From: Saprospirales bacterium
GTDB lineage: Bacteria; Bacteroidota; Bacteroidia; Chitinophagales; Saprospiraceae
Length of the DNA: 64,000 bases
Direction: 5' to 3'
Assembly (NCBI GenBank): GCA_016711045.1
Contig: JADJTT010000002.1
Location: 124,001-188,000 of the forward strand
Positions within the stretch are counted from its first letter, which is position 1. Each line of letters begins with the position of its first letter. This document shows, in pieces, positions 16,494 through 24,000 of this stretch. The notes under the pieces were generated by a model, which made no database searches, had not been told where the DNA came from, and was given only the letters and a program-made list of their open reading frames with translations. A program made the translations under genes and the position numbers.

Positions 16494-16949
16494 TTACAAA
16501 CTCGAGGTGAGTATTGCAGCTTCCGGAGTTGGAGTGGTTTCCGGTACAGGGTCTTCCACAATCCCTACTTTCGTGGGGCAAAGTATCGTAAAGGAGAATG
16601 TTTCTTCGATCTCCCTGCCGCCTACTTTAACTTGCTTAAACAAGCCAGGAATAAATACCTTGTAAACGCCCTCCTCGGTTTTGCCGTAGATATTGTAACG
16701 TCCCGATTGGATCAGGGTGCGAAGGAGTGTTTCGGTAATGTGCGCTACCGATACATGCATTTCAATACGCATATAGGTGTTATCCCACTCCTTAACTTCT
16801 ACAATTCCAGGCAAGTCCAGTTGTACAGCGTAGTTTCCTTCAAGATTGAAGGACTTCACGAGGATCTTTTCGGCTCCTTGGCCTTGGAGGGAAGGTGCGA
16901 AAAGGAGGCAGGTGAAGAGGATTAAAAATAGTGTAGTTGTTTTTCTCAT
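16494..16949 (-). CDS. Small exported protein of unknown function
   Basis: A 151-residue protein. ATG 16949 follows a purine-rich AGGGAGG about 6 bases upstream, an unusually good Shine-Dalgarno for this phylum, and starts the signal peptide MRKTTTLFLILFTCLLFAPSLQGQ. The mature domain (KSFNLEGNYAVQLDLPGIVEV, IEMHVSVAHITETLLRTLIQ, IEETFSFTILCPTKV) is predicted to be beta-rich and resembles the product of 15996-16409. A Pro/Thr-rich tail follows (EDPVPETTPTPEAA). Function is unknown. It lies 58 bases downstream of kdsA in the same direction, and a terminator follows. Confidence 0.72.
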   Translation of the reverse strand: MRKTTTLFLILFTCLLFAPSLQGQGAEKILVKSFNLEGNYAVQLDLPGIVEVKEWDNTYMRIEMHVSVAHITETLLRTLIQSGRYNIYGKTEEGVYKVFIPGLFKQVKVGGREIEETFSFTILCPTKVGIVEDPVPETTPTPEAAILTSSL

Positions 16950-17007
16950 ATAAACCTCCCTTTTTAATTTATCGTAATATAAATATAATTTCCATAAAAA
17001 GCAATGA

Positions 17008-17846
17008 TCACATCCTAACTCCTTGTTCCCGGATGGCCTCATGCACCCGCAAAAGGCGTATCAGCAAGGGCTCCAGCAGGTCGAGCGGCAACATATTGGC
17101 GGCATCCGATTTGGCTTCCTGGGGTCTGGGATGGGTTTCCATGAACAGCCCGTCGGCGCCTACGGCGATCCCCGCTTTGGCAATGGTTTCGATCAATGCC
17201 GGCCGGCCTCCGGTTACGCCGGTCGACTGGTTGGGTTGCTGAAGGGAATGGGTACAATCCATCACTACCGGCTTGCCGTATTCCCGCATGAGGGGGATGC
17301 CTCTGAAATCCACCACCAAATCCTGGTAGCCGAATGTGGTGCCGCGTTCCGTCAGCATCACCTGTGTATTGCCCGAGTCTACTACCTTATCGACGGCAAA
17401 CCGCATGGCTTCAGGACTCAGGAACTGCCCTTTTTTAATATTGACAACCTTACCCGTTTCGGCTGCGGCCTGGAGCAGGCTGGTTTGGCGACATAAAAAA
17501 GCCGGAATTTGCAGCACATCCACATACGCTGCGGCCATAGCCGCTTCTTCATCCGCATGGATGTCGGTGGTGACCGGCACCCCAAAGTTCGAGCCTGCTT
17601 TCTGGAGTATTTGCAAGGCTTTCTCGTCCCCTATGCCTGAAAATGAATCGATCCGCGACCGGTTGGCTTTGCGGTAAGAACCTTTAAAAATAAGGGGGAT
17701 CGCCAGTCGGTCGCAAATCGCGGTCACTTTCTCCGCTATTTCCATGACTACTTCTCCCCTTCCACGGCGCAAGGCCCTGCGATCAGGAAAAAATTTCCGG
17801 AGTCGGAATGGCGCCAATTGGGAAATGTGGGTAAAGTTGTTTTCAT
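17008..17846 (-). CDS. kdsA: 3-deoxy-8-phosphooctulonate (KDO 8-P) synthase, broken by one-base frameshift
   Basis: KdsA condenses phosphoenolpyruvate and arabinose 5-phosphate to KDO 8-phosphate for lipopolysaccharide. The frame from ATG 17846 reads MKTTLPTFPNWR...FLIAGPCAVEGEK and then hits TAG at 17748-17750. The next frame carries on exactly where expected with EVVMEIAEKV and contains the whole catalytic barrel: FKGSYRKANRSR, FGVPVTTDIH, QIPAFLCRQ, KKGQFLSPEAM, ERGTTFGYQDLVVDFRG, VMDCTHS and METHPRPQEAKSDAANML. One missing G in the stretch 17751-17760 explains both halves. A single continuous frame starting at 17856 exists, but its first 35 residues are out of frame. The lesion is either a sequence error or a real mutation in a normally essential gene. 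Confidence 0.88.
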
Positions 17847-17853
17847 ATCGATA

Positions 17854-17885
17854 CAAAGATACGTAGAAGAAAATTGGGAATCAAA
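17854..17885 (-). promoter_or_regulatory. kdsA promoter, Bacteroidota -33/-7 type
   Basis: Minus strand: TTTG at 17885-17882, exactly 20 bases, then TATCTTTG at 17861-17854, a full match to TTTG-N20-TAnnTTTG. The element ends only 7 bases before the kdsA ATG at 17846, so the transcript would be nearly leaderless. Confidence 0.75.
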
Positions 17886-18092
17886 AATAAATCAAAATAA
17901 TATTCTGAATTTTATTTATAAATTTTAAAATTTAAGAATTAAAGTTTATTATTTTAAAATTACAGAAATTATATTTTTTAAATTCAAGCCTATCCATACG
18001 GAATTTCACGCGTCGGGATCCTTCCCGAATCTTGTTCTCGCGCTGTAATAAAGAGCTATTTTATTAGAGATTGGTTGGTGCAAAAAAAGTAA
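17886..18092. other. A+T-rich intergenic stretch without recognisable gene
   Basis: The first about 110 bases are extremely A+T-rich (runs of ATTTTAAAATTT type), contrasting with the roughly balanced composition around. I see no start codon with plausible coding behind it. Upstream of the kdsA promoter it could serve as an UP-like or nucleoid-protein binding region, which is speculation. Confidence 0.5.
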
Positions 18093-18193
18093 AGACGCCA
18101 TACGTGGCGTCTCTGCTTTAGACGCCATACGTGGCGTCTCTGCTTTAGACGCCATACGTGGCGTCTCTACTTTAGACGCCAGGTATGGCGTCT
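18093..18193. repeat. Four tandem 27-base hairpin repeats (AGACGCCATACGTGGCGTCT)
   Basis: Copies start at 18093, 18120, 18147 and 18174. Each has the 8-base stem AGACGCCA/TGGCGTCT around a TACG loop (GGTA in the fourth copy), spaced by CTGCTTT or CTACTTT. The array lies 22 bases past the stop of the ABC permease gene on the minus strand and may work as a transcript-end structure. It looks like a REP-type intergenic element. Confidence 0.88.
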
Positions 18194-18215
18194 CTACTCT
18201 TCACGCTTCACCAAC

Positions 18216-19472
18216 TCACTTCCTGATCGCTTCTACCGGATCCAGGCGGGCGGCCTGAAATGCGGGAATAAACCCGGAGAGCACGCCGATACCGGCAGAG
18301 AGGAGCACGCCGACCAAAATATTCTTAGTAGAAAGGAATAGTTGGAAGGGCATAAACCCGGAGAGGATAGAGGTCACGGCAAGCACTAAGAGCAATCCGG
18401 CAGCGCCCCCGATAATACAGAGAATGATCGCTTCGATCAGAAACTCCAGCAGGATATAGCTCTGCTTGGCACCGAGCGCTTTTTTGATGCCGATGATATT
18501 GGTGCGTTCTTTTACGGAGACGAACATGATATTGGCCACGCTGAACATACCCACGAAAATGGCAAATCCGCCGATGATCATCCCTACCAAACTGAGTACG
18601 CTAAAAAAGCTATCCATGGCGGAGGCAATAATGGACAAGCTGTTTAACGAGAAATCGTCCGGTTCCTTGGGCTTCAGGCGGTGATAGGCCCGCAACACCC
18701 CGGTAACCTCATCGCGCAATTGCTCGAGGGAATACCCGTCTCCGGCTTTCACGATGACAGAAGCCCCTCCGTAGCGGTGATTGCTTTTCACTGCAGCCAT
18801 TTTGCGGGCCGTTTCGTAGCCGATGACAATGCCATTGTCATAATCAAAAATATTGATGAGGCTTTGACCTGATTTTTCGATCACCCCGATCACCTCCAGT
18901 TTGTGCCCCATGAGCTTGACTTGCTTGCCGATGGGGTCCAGCGAACCAAAAAGTTCCTCTGCTACCGTAGATCCGATGACCACTTTATTCAGGCCGTTGT
19001 GGTATTCGGGGGAGGTGTAAAAACGACCCTTTTCAAACTTAGTGCCGGTCATTGCTTCAAAATCATAGGTAACGGCGATGGAATAAGCGCCAGTAACCGT
19101 ATTGGAGCGGTACCTGATCGGCTTGAAACCGAGGAACACGTGATAATCGGTCAGGCCGACAGATTTCACCTTCTCCCGGATAACGGCCATATCCTGGTAG
19201 TTGGGGTTAGGCCGCCGCATATATTTCCAAAAACTTACGCCGGGATCTTCAGCCCACGGAATTTTTTGAATGTACAACACATCATCGCCCAATTTGTCCA
19301 TGCTCCCGCGCACGCTGGATTCCAGCGAGTCGACAGCCGACTGAACGCCAATAATGCAAAATATACCGATGGTAATGCCCAACAGGGAGAGAAAACTCCG
19401 CAAACGGTTGCCGTAGAGTTGTTGAAGGGCCTGCCCTACGCTTTCCAGAAAAACCCTGATAATGATCTTCAT
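18216..19472 (-). CDS. ABC transporter permease, MacB/FtsX type
   Basis: A 418-residue integral membrane protein from ATG 19472 (MKIIIRVFLESVGQALQQL); earlier in-frame codons to 19574 lack membrane-protein character. One N-terminal helix (SLLGITIGIFCIIGVQSAV) is followed by a large periplasmic MacB_PCD domain and three C-terminal helices (SLVGMIIGGFAIFVGMF, EAIILCIIGGAAGLLL, LVGVLLSAGIGVLSGFIPA) ending in PVEAIRK. Such permeases pair with an MJ0796-type ATPase and act on envelope lipoproteins, peptides or macrolides. No ATPase gene is adjacent, so the partner must be elsewhere. The substrate is unknown. Confidence 0.9.
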   Translation of the reverse strand: MKIIIRVFLESVGQALQQLYGNRLRSFLSLLGITIGIFCIIGVQSAVDSLESSVRGSMDKLGDDVLYIQKIPWAEDPGVSFWKYMRRPNPNYQDMAVIREKVKSVGLTDYHVFLGFKPIRYRSNTVTGAYSIAVTYDFEAMTGTKFEKGRFYTSPEYHNGLNKVVIGSTVAEELFGSLDPIGKQVKLMGHKLEVIGVIEKSGQSLINIFDYDNGIVIGYETARKMAAVKSNHRYGGASVIVKAGDGYSLEQLRDEVTGVLRAYHRLKPKEPDDFSLNSLSIIASAMDSFFSVLSLVGMIIGGFAIFVGMFSVANIMFVSVKERTNIIGIKKALGAKQSYILLEFLIEAIILCIIGGAAGLLLVLAVTSILSGFMPFQLFLSTKNILVGVLLSAGIGVLSGFIPAFQAARLDPVEAIRK

Positions 19473-19697
19473 AAGTATACATCGAAGATTTGTCATACAG
19501 AATGCGCCCGCATCCTGTATAATATGCTGTTTTTTTTCCAGCTGTGAAACGTGGCCAAAGTACAAAAGATCCATTCTGAGAAAAAAAGCATTCGATCAAC
19601 GTATCCGTTTTATCTCCTAAAGTGTCTTAATTAGTAGAAAAGTGCAAATGTGCAAAAGTGAAGCAGCGAAATTGTGGTAAGGCACATTGAAGTTTAC

Positions 19698-19705
19698 TAT
19701 CTTTG
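19698..19705 (+). promoter_or_regulatory. Candidate -7 element for queA
   Basis: TATCTTTG fits TAnnTTTG, 57 bases before the queA ATG. A TTG lies 23 bases upstream instead of 20, so the -33 half is weak. Confidence 0.45.
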
Positions 19706-19762
19706 TCCGCTGTTTTGGAGCGGTCATTCTTCCACTCTGATTATCCTAACGAAAGGTCTTAC

Positions 19763-20827
19763 ATGCGAACCAAACTTTCTCAATTCGATTTCGAACTGCC
19801 TAAGGAATTAATTTCCCAATACCCTGCTGAAAACAGGGATGAAAGCAAGCTCATGGTGCTCCACCGCGCCACCGGAAAAATTGAACACCGGGTGTTCAAG
19901 GACATGATGGAGTATTTCGATGACGGGGACGTCATGATCTTCAACAACACAAAGGTTTTTCCGGCCCGTCTTTACGGCAAGAAGGAAAAAACAGGCGCCA
20001 AGATCGAGGTGTTCCTTCTCCGGGAGCTCAATTCCGAACAACGGCTTTGGGACGTGCTGGTCGATCCGGCACGGAAGATCCGGGTAGGCAACAAGCTTTA
20101 CTTCAGCGACGATGACGGCAATGACGTGCTCGTAGCCGAAGTAGTAGACAATACCACCTCCCGCGGACGTACGATCCGGTTTCTGTATGACGGCTCGGAG
20201 GAAGAATTTCAGAAGGATCTCTATTCGCTGGGCAACACGCCTCTTCCCAAATACATCAACCGTCCGGCCGAATCGCTCGATAAGGAACGCTACCAGACGG
20301 TCTATGCAAAAGAAACCGGCGCCGTAGCAGCGCCTACCGCCGGGCTGCACTTCAGCCGCGAGCTCCTCAAACGGCTGGAGATCAAAGGCGTAAATTTTGC
20401 TGAACTCACCCTGCACGTAGGGCTGGGCACGTTCCGGAGCATCGACGTGGAAGATCTCTCCAAGCACAAAATGGATGCCGAATATTTCCGCATTACTTCC
20501 TCCTCCGCTGAAGTCGTGAACAGGGGAAAAGAAAAAGCCCGCCGTATTTGTGCAGTGGGCACTACCTCGATGCGCTCTATCGAGTCGGCCGTTTCTGCCG
20601 ATGGCTACCTCAAAGGCGCAGAAGGCTGGACCAATCTTTTCATCTATCCACCCTACGACTTCCATATCGCCAACGCGATGATTACCAACTTTCACTTACC
20701 CAAGTCGAGCCTGCTCATCATGATCTGTGCGTTCGGTGGGTACGACCTCGTGATGGAAGCGTATCAGGAAGCCATCAAACACAAGTATAAATTCTTCAGC
20801 TACGGAGATGCGATGCTGATTATTTAG
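19763..20827 (+). CDS. queA: S-adenosylmethionine:tRNA ribosyltransferase-isomerase
   Basis: A 354-residue cytoplasmic enzyme that transfers and isomerises the ribosyl group of SAM onto 7-aminomethyl-7-deazaguanine in tRNA, giving epoxyqueuosine. Family signatures run through the protein: ELPKELISQYPAENRDESKLMV at the N-terminus, NNTKVFPARLYGKK, GAVAAPTAGLHFS, LHVGLGTFRSIDVEDLSKHKM, VGTTSMRSIESA and MITNFHLPKSSLLIMICAF. ATG 19763 is chosen because the conserved N-terminus begins there; an upstream start at 19703 would add 20 non-conserved residues. The stop runs straight into a palindromic repeat before xseA. Confidence 0.96.
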   Translation: MRTKLSQFDFELPKELISQYPAENRDESKLMVLHRATGKIEHRVFKDMMEYFDDGDVMIFNNTKVFPARLYGKKEKTGAKIEVFLLRELNSEQRLWDVLVDPARKIRVGNKLYFSDDDGNDVLVAEVVDNTTSRGRTIRFLYDGSEEEFQKDLYSLGNTPLPKYINRPAESLDKERYQTVYAKETGAVAAPTAGLHFSRELLKRLEIKGVNFAELTLHVGLGTFRSIDVEDLSKHKMDAEYFRITSSSAEVVNRGKEKARRICAVGTTSMRSIESAVSADGYLKGAEGWTNLFIYPPYDFHIANAMITNFHLPKSSLLIMICAFGGYDLVMEAYQEAIKHKYKFFSYGDAMLII

Positions 20828-20831
20828 TGAC

Positions 20832-20875
20832 TAGTGACTGGTGACTAGTCACTGGTCACTAGTCACCAGTCACTA
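20832..20875. repeat. Palindromic TAGTGACTGGTGACTAGT repeat between queA and xseA
   Basis: The 18-base arms 20832-20849 and 20858-20875 are perfect reverse complements around CACTGGTC, itself nearly self-complementary. It is made of the same 10-base words as the element at 821-850. The xseA ATG lies five bases beyond, so the hairpin could cover the translation start region. Confidence 0.85.
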
Positions 20876-20880
20876 GAAGC

Positions 20881-22059
20881 ATGCAGCAATACACACTATA
20901 CGAGTTAAACGAGTATATCCGGCGGGTGGTAAGTCTGAACTTTCCCGATCCGGTGTGGGTGCAGTGTGAGATTTTCCAGCTATCCAATTCGCGGGGGCAC
21001 TACTACATTCAGTTGGTGCAAAAAGACGGAGCGGAAGACCAGATCCTGGCCCGGGCTGATGCTGTTTTGTGGCAGCGACAATACCAGTTGCTGCGACGCG
21101 ATCTGGGGCCTCTGCTGGACGAAGTGCTTCGGGAAGGGTTGGAAGTGCTGGTTCAGGTACGGGTAACCTACGACGAACGCTACGGACTCCAATACCATAT
21201 TGTACAAGTCGATCCGGCTTTTTCTCTGGGGAAGCTGGAAATTCAGCGACAGGAGACCATCCGTCAACTGAAGGCCGAGGGGTTGTTGGAAAAAAATGCC
21301 GCCATCCCTTTACCTCCGGTGATGCAGCGCATTGCGATATGCTCTTCCCCGCAAGCTGCCGGATTGAAGGACTTCCTGGATCAATTGCACCAAAACCCCT
21401 ACGGGTATCGTTTTACCACCCATCTTTTCACTACGGCGATGCAAGGGCAACAGGTGGAGCCGGAAATGCTGGCCCGGATCCGGGAGATCGAACACCAGCA
21501 AAGCAGGTTCGACTGCCTGGTGGTAATTCGTGGCGGAGGCTCCAGGCTTGATTTGGCTGCTTTCGACCAACTGCCGCTATGCAGGGGCGTGGCTAATTGC
21601 CACCTGCCTGTATTTTCCGGGATCGGTCATGAAACAGATGAAACGGTACTGGATCTCGTAGCCCACACCTCCCTGAAAACGCCTACGGCCGTGGCAGAAC
21701 ACCTGCTCAATCACAATGCCGCTTTTGAAACAAGGATAGTGCAAACCGGAAACCGGGTAGGTCAGCTGGTCCAATCGACCTTGCATGTACACGACCAACG
21801 ACTCGCCATGCTGGGCCAGCAGCTGCGCAACTATGTGCAATTGAATTTGCAGCGGGAAAGCCAACGGCTCGAGCATTTGGGCGAGCAATGTGCCCTGCTC
21901 GATCCGCAACAAGCCCTGAACCGGGGCTATGCCTATATCACCCGGGAAGGCCACAGCATCCAGTCCATCCACCAACTCAGCCCCGGCGACCGTGTCCGCC
22001 TCCATTTACAGGACGGAGAAGCCGTTAGCACCATTGAAGATCTAAACCCAACGTCATGA
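20881..22059 (+). CDS. xseA: Exodeoxyribonuclease VII large subunit
   Basis: A 392-residue protein, slightly shorter than the roughly 450 of the E. coli protein. An N-terminal OB-fold (VWVQCEIFQLSNSRGHYYIQLVQKD) binds single-stranded DNA. The catalytic domain has IAICSSPQAAGLKDF, VVIRGGGSRLDLAAFD, FSGIGHETDETVLDLVAH and KTPTAVAEHLL. A coiled-coil and a C-terminal strand segment (ALNRGYAYITREG) complete it. With XseB it degrades single-stranded DNA from both ends. The stop overlaps the xseB start by four bases (ATGA), the usual coupling of the two subunits. Confidence 0.95.
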   Translation: MQQYTLYELNEYIRRVVSLNFPDPVWVQCEIFQLSNSRGHYYIQLVQKDGAEDQILARADAVLWQRQYQLLRRDLGPLLDEVLREGLEVLVQVRVTYDERYGLQYHIVQVDPAFSLGKLEIQRQETIRQLKAEGLLEKNAAIPLPPVMQRIAICSSPQAAGLKDFLDQLHQNPYGYRFTTHLFTTAMQGQQVEPEMLARIREIEHQQSRFDCLVVIRGGGSRLDLAAFDQLPLCRGVANCHLPVFSGIGHETDETVLDLVAHTSLKTPTAVAEHLLNHNAAFETRIVQTGNRVGQLVQSTLHVHDQRLAMLGQQLRNYVQLNLQRESQRLEHLGEQCALLDPQQALNRGYAYITREGHSIQSIHQLSPGDRVRLHLQDGEAVSTIEDLNPTS

Positions 22060-22241
22060 CCTACGACCAAGCCCTGGCCGAATTGAGGAACATCCTTCAG
22101 CAATTGCAGGAAGGACAGATCGGCATGGAAGAAATGAGCAACAAGGTGAAACGGGCCGCAGAATTGGTGCAGTTATGCAAGGAGAAATTGCGGAATACGG
22201 AGGAAGAAGTGGAAAAACTCCTCACTAAAATGGATGAATGA
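22056..22241 (+). CDS. xseB: Exodeoxyribonuclease VII small subunit
   Basis: A 61-residue, mostly helical protein with the XseB pattern: MTYDQALAELRNILQQLQEG, then MEEMSNKVKRAAELVQLCKEKL and a Glu-rich end. It binds the long coiled-coil of XseA. Translation is coupled to xseA by an ATGA overlap. Its last four codons and stop are part of the stem of the downstream terminator. Confidence 0.93.
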   Translation: MTYDQALAELRNILQQLQEGQIGMEEMSNKVKRAAELVQLCKEKLRNTEEEVEKLLTKMDE

Positions 22242-22275
22242 AGGCGCCGGCCCGGCGCCTTCATTCATCCATTTT
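22227..22275. terminator. Bidirectional terminator between xseB and the M43 protease gene
   Basis: Arms of 24 bases (22227-22250 and 22252-22275) are perfect reverse complements with A- and T-tracts at the ends; the core is GGCGCCGG. It serves both converging genes: its left arm contains the end of xseB, and its right edge touches the stop of the minus-strand gene. Confidence 0.92.
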
Positions 22276-23799
22276 TTAGTGGGCTATGATCACACGCTCA
22301 TTGAGTATCCCTTCCGCACTTTGCACCGTCAGGAAGTATAATCCATTCACTAACCCTGTGGTGGGGATGTGGAGGGTACTGTTGCCTACAGCAAAGCTCG
22401 TCTGGATCGTTTGCAGCGTTTGCCCGCTCAGGGTGCGCAGCGTTACCGAAGCCTCAAAACTTTCGTTGGTATTCATCTCCAGTTGGAGGCTCTGCCCGGC
22501 AGTAACCGGGTTGGGGCGCACCATCCAGTTCGTGACGTAGGGCGGCTCTGTGGTACTGATCGCCGTGCCCGTAGTAAAGTCCCAACGCTCAGAGGTCGGC
22601 GCACACGCATCGAAGTTGTTGAACGGACGTACACGCCAGTAGTATTTTTTATTGGACTGCAGCCCCTGGATGACTTTATAGTTGCCCCAAACGATCTGGC
22701 GAATGGGCACTAAATTGAAACCGGTGGACAGGTCAATCTCCAGCATATACTGGTTGGCGCCCGGAACAGCGGACCATTCAAAAGCCACGTTGTTGTAGGC
22801 GGGAGTGACAGAACCATCTGCAGGCTGAACCAATGTGGTAGTGCCTTCTACTGCCGGCTGGGGAGTGGTGATGGTCGCCAGGCCGCCGCGTTGGATCAAC
22901 CGGGCTGCGATCAGGTCTTTTTGCTGAGGGGTGAAGATGTATTGCGCACAACCGTTGAAGTAGCTCATATAATTATTCTCCATCGGATCGAGCAGGTCGC
23001 CGTTGGGGTCCTTGCAGTTGCCCGTGTAGATACAATCGTCATCATCAAAGTAACCAAGGTTATAATCGGCAGGCGTATCGCAAAGGAAGTCTCCTGCGGT
23101 ATTGCAATTAGAACCATTGGCAAATTCCACCTTCACATCCGGGTTGCAAGGGGCATTGAGAAAATCGATGGGGTTGCCATATTCGGCCTCGGTCCATGCG
23201 GTACAATCCCATCCGTTGAAGGGGTGATCCAGGCTGAAGTAGTGGCCAACTTCATGCGGGATGGTGGAAGAACTCCCATTGACTTCCCCATTGCGGATAA
23301 TGATCCAGTCCTGGCTGGGAGAACCGGAAAAATAACCCAACGTCGTACCTCCCGGGATTCCTCCCCCCGGAGGGTTGGCATTCAGGCCCATGAAGATATT
23401 CATAGCTTTATTGTCTTTGCTACCCTGAAGGGTGAGTTCAGCATCGCCGGGGTTATTGTAGGCCACATCATTTTTGATGTATTTAAACCCGCCATAGATG
23501 TAAAACTGGATATCCTGGTCGGCATATTCTTCATTCAGGTGACAAAGGGCATCCAGCACAACTTGCTCGCTCACTCCTTTCGTACCGTCTGTTTTGGAGA
23601 TAATGTGAAATTTTACCGGCACGTAGGTTACTGTGTTTCCCCGTGTGGACAGGACCCCTTCTGCGATTTGCGTTTTGAGGTACTTAATGTTATTCTCGAA
23701 GGCCTGGTCGCTTTCGAATCCACAAACCGGGCGGTTTTGGCCGAACAGGATAAGCGGCAGGGCCAGGGCAAAAAATAAGGTAATAAACCGTTGAGTCAT
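22276..23799 (-). CDS. Secreted M43-family zinc metalloprotease with T9SS sorting domain
   Basis: A 507-residue protein from ATG 23799, starting the signal peptide MTQRFITLFFALALPLILFGQ. Pappalysin-type (M43) catalytic domain: HEVGHYFSLDH with zinc ligands His182, His186 and His192, and a Met-turn NYMSYFNGC. The usual Gly in HExxHxxGxxH is Ser here. An FN3-like domain follows (VEGTTTLVQPADGSVTP..., YYWRVRPFNN). The C-terminal 80 residues (VRPNPVTAGQ..., GLYFLTVQS) are a T9SS sorting domain. It is probably exported to degrade extracellular protein. It has its own well-formed promoter and shares a terminator with xseB. Confidence 0.92.
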   Translation of the reverse strand: MTQRFITLFFALALPLILFGQNRPVCGFESDQAFENNIKYLKTQIAEGVLSTRGNTVTYVPVKFHIISKTDGTKGVSEQVVLDALCHLNEEYADQDIQFYIYGGFKYIKNDVAYNNPGDAELTLQGSKDNKAMNIFMGLNANPPGGGIPGGTTLGYFSGSPSQDWIIIRNGEVNGSSSTIPHEVGHYFSLDHPFNGWDCTAWTEAEYGNPIDFLNAPCNPDVKVEFANGSNCNTAGDFLCDTPADYNLGYFDDDDCIYTGNCKDPNGDLLDPMENNYMSYFNGCAQYIFTPQQKDLIAARLIQRGGLATITTPQPAVEGTTTLVQPADGSVTPAYNNVAFEWSAVPGANQYMLEIDLSTGFNLVPIRQIVWGNYKVIQGLQSNKKYYWRVRPFNNFDACAPTSERWDFTTGTAISTTEPPYVTNWMVRPNPVTAGQSLQLEMNTNESFEASVTLRTLSGQTLQTIQTSFAVGNSTLHIPTTGLVNGLYFLTVQSAEGILNERVIIAH

Positions 23800-23854
23800 T
23801 GCTAAATAATTAAAATGAAATTTTTTTAAACTGGAACTACTTGTAAAGTGCTGG

Positions 23855-23886
23855 CAAAAATAGGGGGAATGTCCCATTTTTCCAAA
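23855..23886 (-). promoter_or_regulatory. Promoter of the M43 protease gene
   Basis: Minus strand: TTTG (23886-23883), exactly 20 bases, then TATTTTTG (23862-23855), a full match to the Bacteroidota TTTG-N20-TAnnTTTG promoter. The start codon is 55 bases downstream. Confidence 0.78.
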
Positions 23887-23968
23887 ACGGGATTTTGGGG
23901 AGGTCATCTGCTATCACAATAAACACCAAATTATGGAACATCGTTTTCTTCCCCATGCAAAAAAAACC

Positions 23969-23976
23969 TACTTTTG
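23969..23976 (+). promoter_or_regulatory. Candidate -7 element for mdh
   Basis: TACTTTTG matches TAnnTTTG, 24 bases before the mdh ATG. The -33 position holds GTTTTC, not a perfect TTTG. Confidence 0.5.
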
Positions 23977-24000
23977 TTCCAAACAAAAATCTACCATACC

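Noticed and set aside
17008..17856. Continuous 282-codon frame as an intact kdsA start at 17856
   Set aside because: Its first 35 residues do not resemble KdsA, while the real N-terminus (FLIAGPCAVEG) is in another frame starting at 17846. A frameshift explains this better.
18093..18193. CRISPR array
   Set aside because: The 27-base units are back-to-back palindromes without unique spacers, and no cas gene is nearby.
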